DNA of 64,000 nucleotides. Origin: Hofstenia miamia. Taxonomy: Eukaryota; Xenacoelomorpha; Acoela. Below, piece by piece: positions 61,475 to 64,000 of the stretch. The stretch spans positions 1,314,727 through 1,378,726 of the forward strand of contig SCFE01000019.1 in the NCBI GenBank assembly GCA_004352715.1. The letters are read 5' to 3'. A program made the translations under genes and the position numbers. Position 1 is the first letter of the stretch; the number at the start of each line of letters is the position of its first letter. Under the pieces are notes generated by a model. It was given only the letters and a program-made list of their open reading frames with translations. It was not told the origin of the DNA and ran no database searches.

Positions 61475-61772
61475 GTTGGAAAAGAAAGTGGAGAGATCAA
61501 GCTGAAGACGAAGCTTAGCTATCAAGATGCAACTACTCACGAAATCTACATAATTGCTAGCGATAGCGGTTCGCCTCAAAGGAAATCAACCTTCCATTTG
61601 TCAGTAAACATTTTGGATGTCAACGATCACAAACCCGATGTCCAGTTTATATGCTTAACGTGTATTCCTTACGAAGGCAGACCGAATGCCTTCCTTGTCA
61701 ATGAAGATGACAATAACGATGATGACAAATATATTGGCTACTTCGTGGTCAGTGATAAAGATGAAGGCGGGG
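61475..61772 (+). CDS. Protocadherin-like cadherin, exon 4: rest of EC3, start of EC4
   Basis: From VGKESGEIKLKTKLSYQDAT through IIASDSGSPQRKSTF to VNILDVNDHKPDVQF the exon completes EC3. The usual LDxE motif is replaced by LSYQDA, but the AxDxG and DVNDH linkers are kept. EC4 begins atypically with ICLTC, then IPYEGRPNAFLVNEDDNNDD and DKYIGYFVVSDKDEGG. The expected IPEN is altered to IPYE, and an acidic run is inserted. The donor GG then GTAATT starts at 61773. The 298 bases leave phase 1. Confidence 0.9.
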
Positions 61773-62374
61773 GTAATTATTTCATTATTTCAAAATATTG
61801 AGTTAAGCATTATTTTGAGTGAATTATTATGTGGTAATTGGATCGATTTCGGAATCTTACGATCAAAGTTCAAAATAAAGCATGAATTTTTTATTAAATG
61901 GTTTATTCCTTGAAAATCATTTGCAGAAAAACGTCATCTCAAATTATCACTCCAAACATTTTATAATATAGAATTCAATAGAATTATCAACAACTAATAG
62001 AGTTAAAATACAAGATCTAGTTTAACATTCAGTGTATTTTGCTTGATGTTTAATATTTTTAATGATACGCCATTGTTACTTTTTAGTACATGGGTGTTTG
62101 GAGCTTAAAATTTCACTATCCTTGCTCATACTTTGATACTGGTTTACTAAAGTCAGAAACGTAGCCAAGGTTTAGAATGAGAGGTGGCAAAATGACAGGT
62201 TAACTTTGTAATTCAGGAAATTACCATATCCAAATGACACAATTGGGCCCGGGGGCATAGAAGAGTGTCCCCGTTGGCTACGCCCTTGTCTAAAGTAGAC
62301 GTTGGTCAAGCAAAAAATATTATAACTAGTATATTTTTCGATAACACTGAATGAAAAAGGTTGAATGTATTTAG
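61773..62374 (+). other. Cadherin intron 4 (602 bp) carrying a MITE
   Basis: GTAATT donor and TGTATTTAG acceptor ending at 62374, phase 1. A hAT-type MITE occupies 62154-62288, only 86 bp from the acceptor. Confidence 0.88.
62154..62288. mobile_element. hAT-type MITE, 135 bp, with 8-bp target duplication
   Basis: The left end CAGAAACGTAGCCAAGG and the right end, complement CAAGGGCGTAGCCAACGG, are terminal inverted repeats of the CGTAGCCA kind common among invertebrate hAT MITEs. Flanking 8-mers ACTAAAGT (62146-62153) and TCTAAAGT (62289-62296) agree at seven of eight positions. The interior is G-rich (GGGCCCGGGGGC). No coding capacity. Confidence 0.85.
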
Positions 62375-62761
62375 ACATCGCAGATTTGTCGAGGAACATG
62401 AAGCAGATGGTGGAAACTGATGCAGAAATTTTCAAATTGAAATTTAATAAAGGTCAGGCCATGATCAATGTTCGAAAACCACTCAATCGTGAGACAGTAG
62501 CACATTACAGTACATCGTTCTCCGTAGTTGACAATGGCAAGCCGCAAAAACAGACCGTGGTGAAATATGATTTTTTCATAGCTGATGTTAACGATAATCA
62601 ACCACTTTTCAAAGAGGGGGCGTGTTTTTCGTTATCTATTAAAGAAAATTCTATGGACACATCGAATTTTCCACATGTGCAAGCAACCGATGATGACGAG
62701 GGCCCTAATGCTGAAGTTTCATACTCATTAATCTTTACTCCTGAACAAATGGCGTTAGAAG
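62375..62761 (+). CDS. Protocadherin-like cadherin, exon 5: rest of EC4, start of EC5
   Basis: The first two bases (AC) join the G left by exon 4 to make an Asp codon. The frame then reads IADLSRNMKQMVETDAEIF, KPLNRETVAHYSTSFSVVDN (LDRE present as LNRE), GKPQKQTVVKYDFFIADVND and NQPLF, closing EC4 with DVNDN. EC5 opens with FSLSIKENSMDTSNF (the E of the IKEN motif), ATDDDEGPNAEVSYSL (DxDxGxN motif) and FTPEQMALEG. The donor GAAG then GTAAAG starts at 62762, phase 1. The ORF's apparent extension to 62793 is intron read-through. Confidence 0.92.
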
Positions 62762-64000
62762 GTAAAGCATTTATAATGGATTATTTTTTATAAACAGGCA
62801 TATTTTGGCCTAATAAATTTAGTTTATTGCTCTCAATAAAGTTTCACTTTTGTGAAATAATTTTACAATGGTTATCCCATGTGTTGCTCATTTGCGGTTG
62901 TTGAATATCATTTGATGTAACAACGTGGAATCGTTTGCCGAATAGTTGTAGTTTACATACTATATGAAATGTTTGGAATTTCTCACAGATAATAGAAGTA
63001 CACGATACAATATATTCTGCTCTACCATAATGCCATCCGACCTAAAATGTTTCAAAACATCAAAATCTATTCCCAATTTTCTTCCGATTCCACATTTTAT
63101 TCGCAATGTACTCTCAAGTCAGAAATATACTTTATTGACATGCTTATCGGGGTCACTTATTAGTTAGAGCAAACCTAGTGAGATAATTATGGCGTTTTGC
63201 TTTAAAGTCAATAAACTGGGCTTAATTGGCGATTTCCACGCCGTTATCATTCACATTGTTTTGACAACAACGCTGAACTTCTGTCAGGAATTTGTTAAAC
63301 ATCGGCAACGCTTTACCTAGTTTCGTAGCAATCCTCAATAACTCGCTAACACTCAAATTTATTTAATTTTGACATATTTTTCGCAGACAATAAATTCGGC
63401 TTGTGTAAACACCCTTTCATATCGAATAAATTCTTCGTCTGCTGATTTGAATAGCATTAGAAAGAAGTGAAATGTTTGCCAACGCGTAAATATGAATTTA
63501 GTTTAACTGATAAGTGACTAAGTTATTCGCAGAAGTGTTCTTTAACCGTTTAATTGTTATAATTTACTATATTGCTCGACACCATTCTTCATACAAAATA
63601 ATAGTACATGCAACATGCAACTCTACATGCCTGTACGTAGTCATTAGCTAGTAACTGATAAAACCGGCAGCGGCCTTTTTAACATACCGAAACTAAACGG
63701 AAATTTTTGTTAAATTCAAGACCTTCATTATTTTTCAGAATAAGAAAAAATTGTTTTATTACAATGGTTAACGTTTTGGGCCCTTTGGGGCCCATAAGAA
63801 GACTGAAGCTGCATTAGTTGTAAAAACGTATGATATTGCATTAAGCAGACGGTAAGCCACTAAAATTCAATTTTGAAATGCATCTATGACGCTACACTAG
63901 GGCGGTACATACCGGTATGCATTCCTTAAGGGAGTGTTTTAATGATTGCCAAAAATGAATGTCAAGAAACTGGGTCTATATTATTCTTACCTACATGATT
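62762..64000 (+). other. Start of cadherin intron 5; no further exon seen
   Basis: AT-rich DNA to the window edge, with no frame encoding EC, transmembrane or cytoplasmic cadherin sequence. The remaining EC repeats and membrane anchor must lie to the right. Confidence 0.7.

Noticed and set aside
62371-62601. 76-codon frame on -
   Set aside because: Antisense shadow of cadherin exon 5.
1-64000. CRISPR array, operons or riboswitches
   Set aside because: Repeats are microsatellites or transposons without regular spacers, and the gene structure is eukaryotic.

Overview
This is AT-rich animal nuclear DNA (roughly 65-70% A+T by eye). It has long introns, GT-AG splice sites, (TA)n and (TTA)n microsatellites, and many decayed metazoan transposons. 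It contains two 1,000-N scaffold gaps (11444-12443 and 27548-28547), one 21-N gap (58898-58918) and several single Ns (2751, 7827, 20650, 25520, 40459). There are no bacterial-style operons. A calcium-dependent cadherin ectodomain split over small phase-0 and phase-1 exons, together with the transposon classes, points to an invertebrate. I cannot name the phylum from this sequence.

The one clear host gene is a protocadherin-like cadherin on the + strand of the right-hand third. Exon 1 (ATG at 42847) encodes a signal peptide and EC1. After a 14-kb intron, exons at 57225-57482, 61120-61356, 61475-61772 and 62375-62761 continue the reading frame with matching phases through EC2, EC3, EC4 and the start of EC5. 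The gene runs off the right edge before any transmembrane or cytoplasmic exon.

The left 43 kb is mainly transposon and gap territory. The best element is at 3367-7436. It is a DNA transposon remnant bounded by inverted repeats of about 180 bp. It has a SWIM-YqaJ nuclease-like protein on + and a convergent THAP-DDE transposase on -, a layout I recall for ISL2EU-class elements. Further right are a 170-bp direct-repeat pair (7836-8541), a Ulp1/C48-type cysteine protease ORF (9807-10385), two tRNA-like sequences (10487-10565 + and 10974-11044 -), an unidentified coding block that enters the first gap (11150-11443 -), and two copies of one non-LTR retrotransposon meeting tail to tail (15276-17723). 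Two broken Tc1/mariner transposases follow (18814-19505 and 22366-23290), then two copies of a metazoan Mutator-like element that share a 163-bp segment differing at one base (28548-29236 and 39670-40458).

The introns of the cadherin gene carry smaller passengers. Two hAT-type MITEs have readable 8-bp target duplications (51193-51349 and 62154-62288). There are also a Tc1 C-terminal remnant (55673-56260) and several perfect hairpins. Two near-exact duplications abut N gaps (2361-3141 and 58672-59144) and are best read as assembly artefacts. No intact, evidently new system was found. The items most worth a second look are the convergent THAP-DDE/SWIM-YqaJ element, the free-standing C48 protease ORF, the unidentified GC-richer block at the first gap, and the degenerate EC4 repeat of the cadherin.
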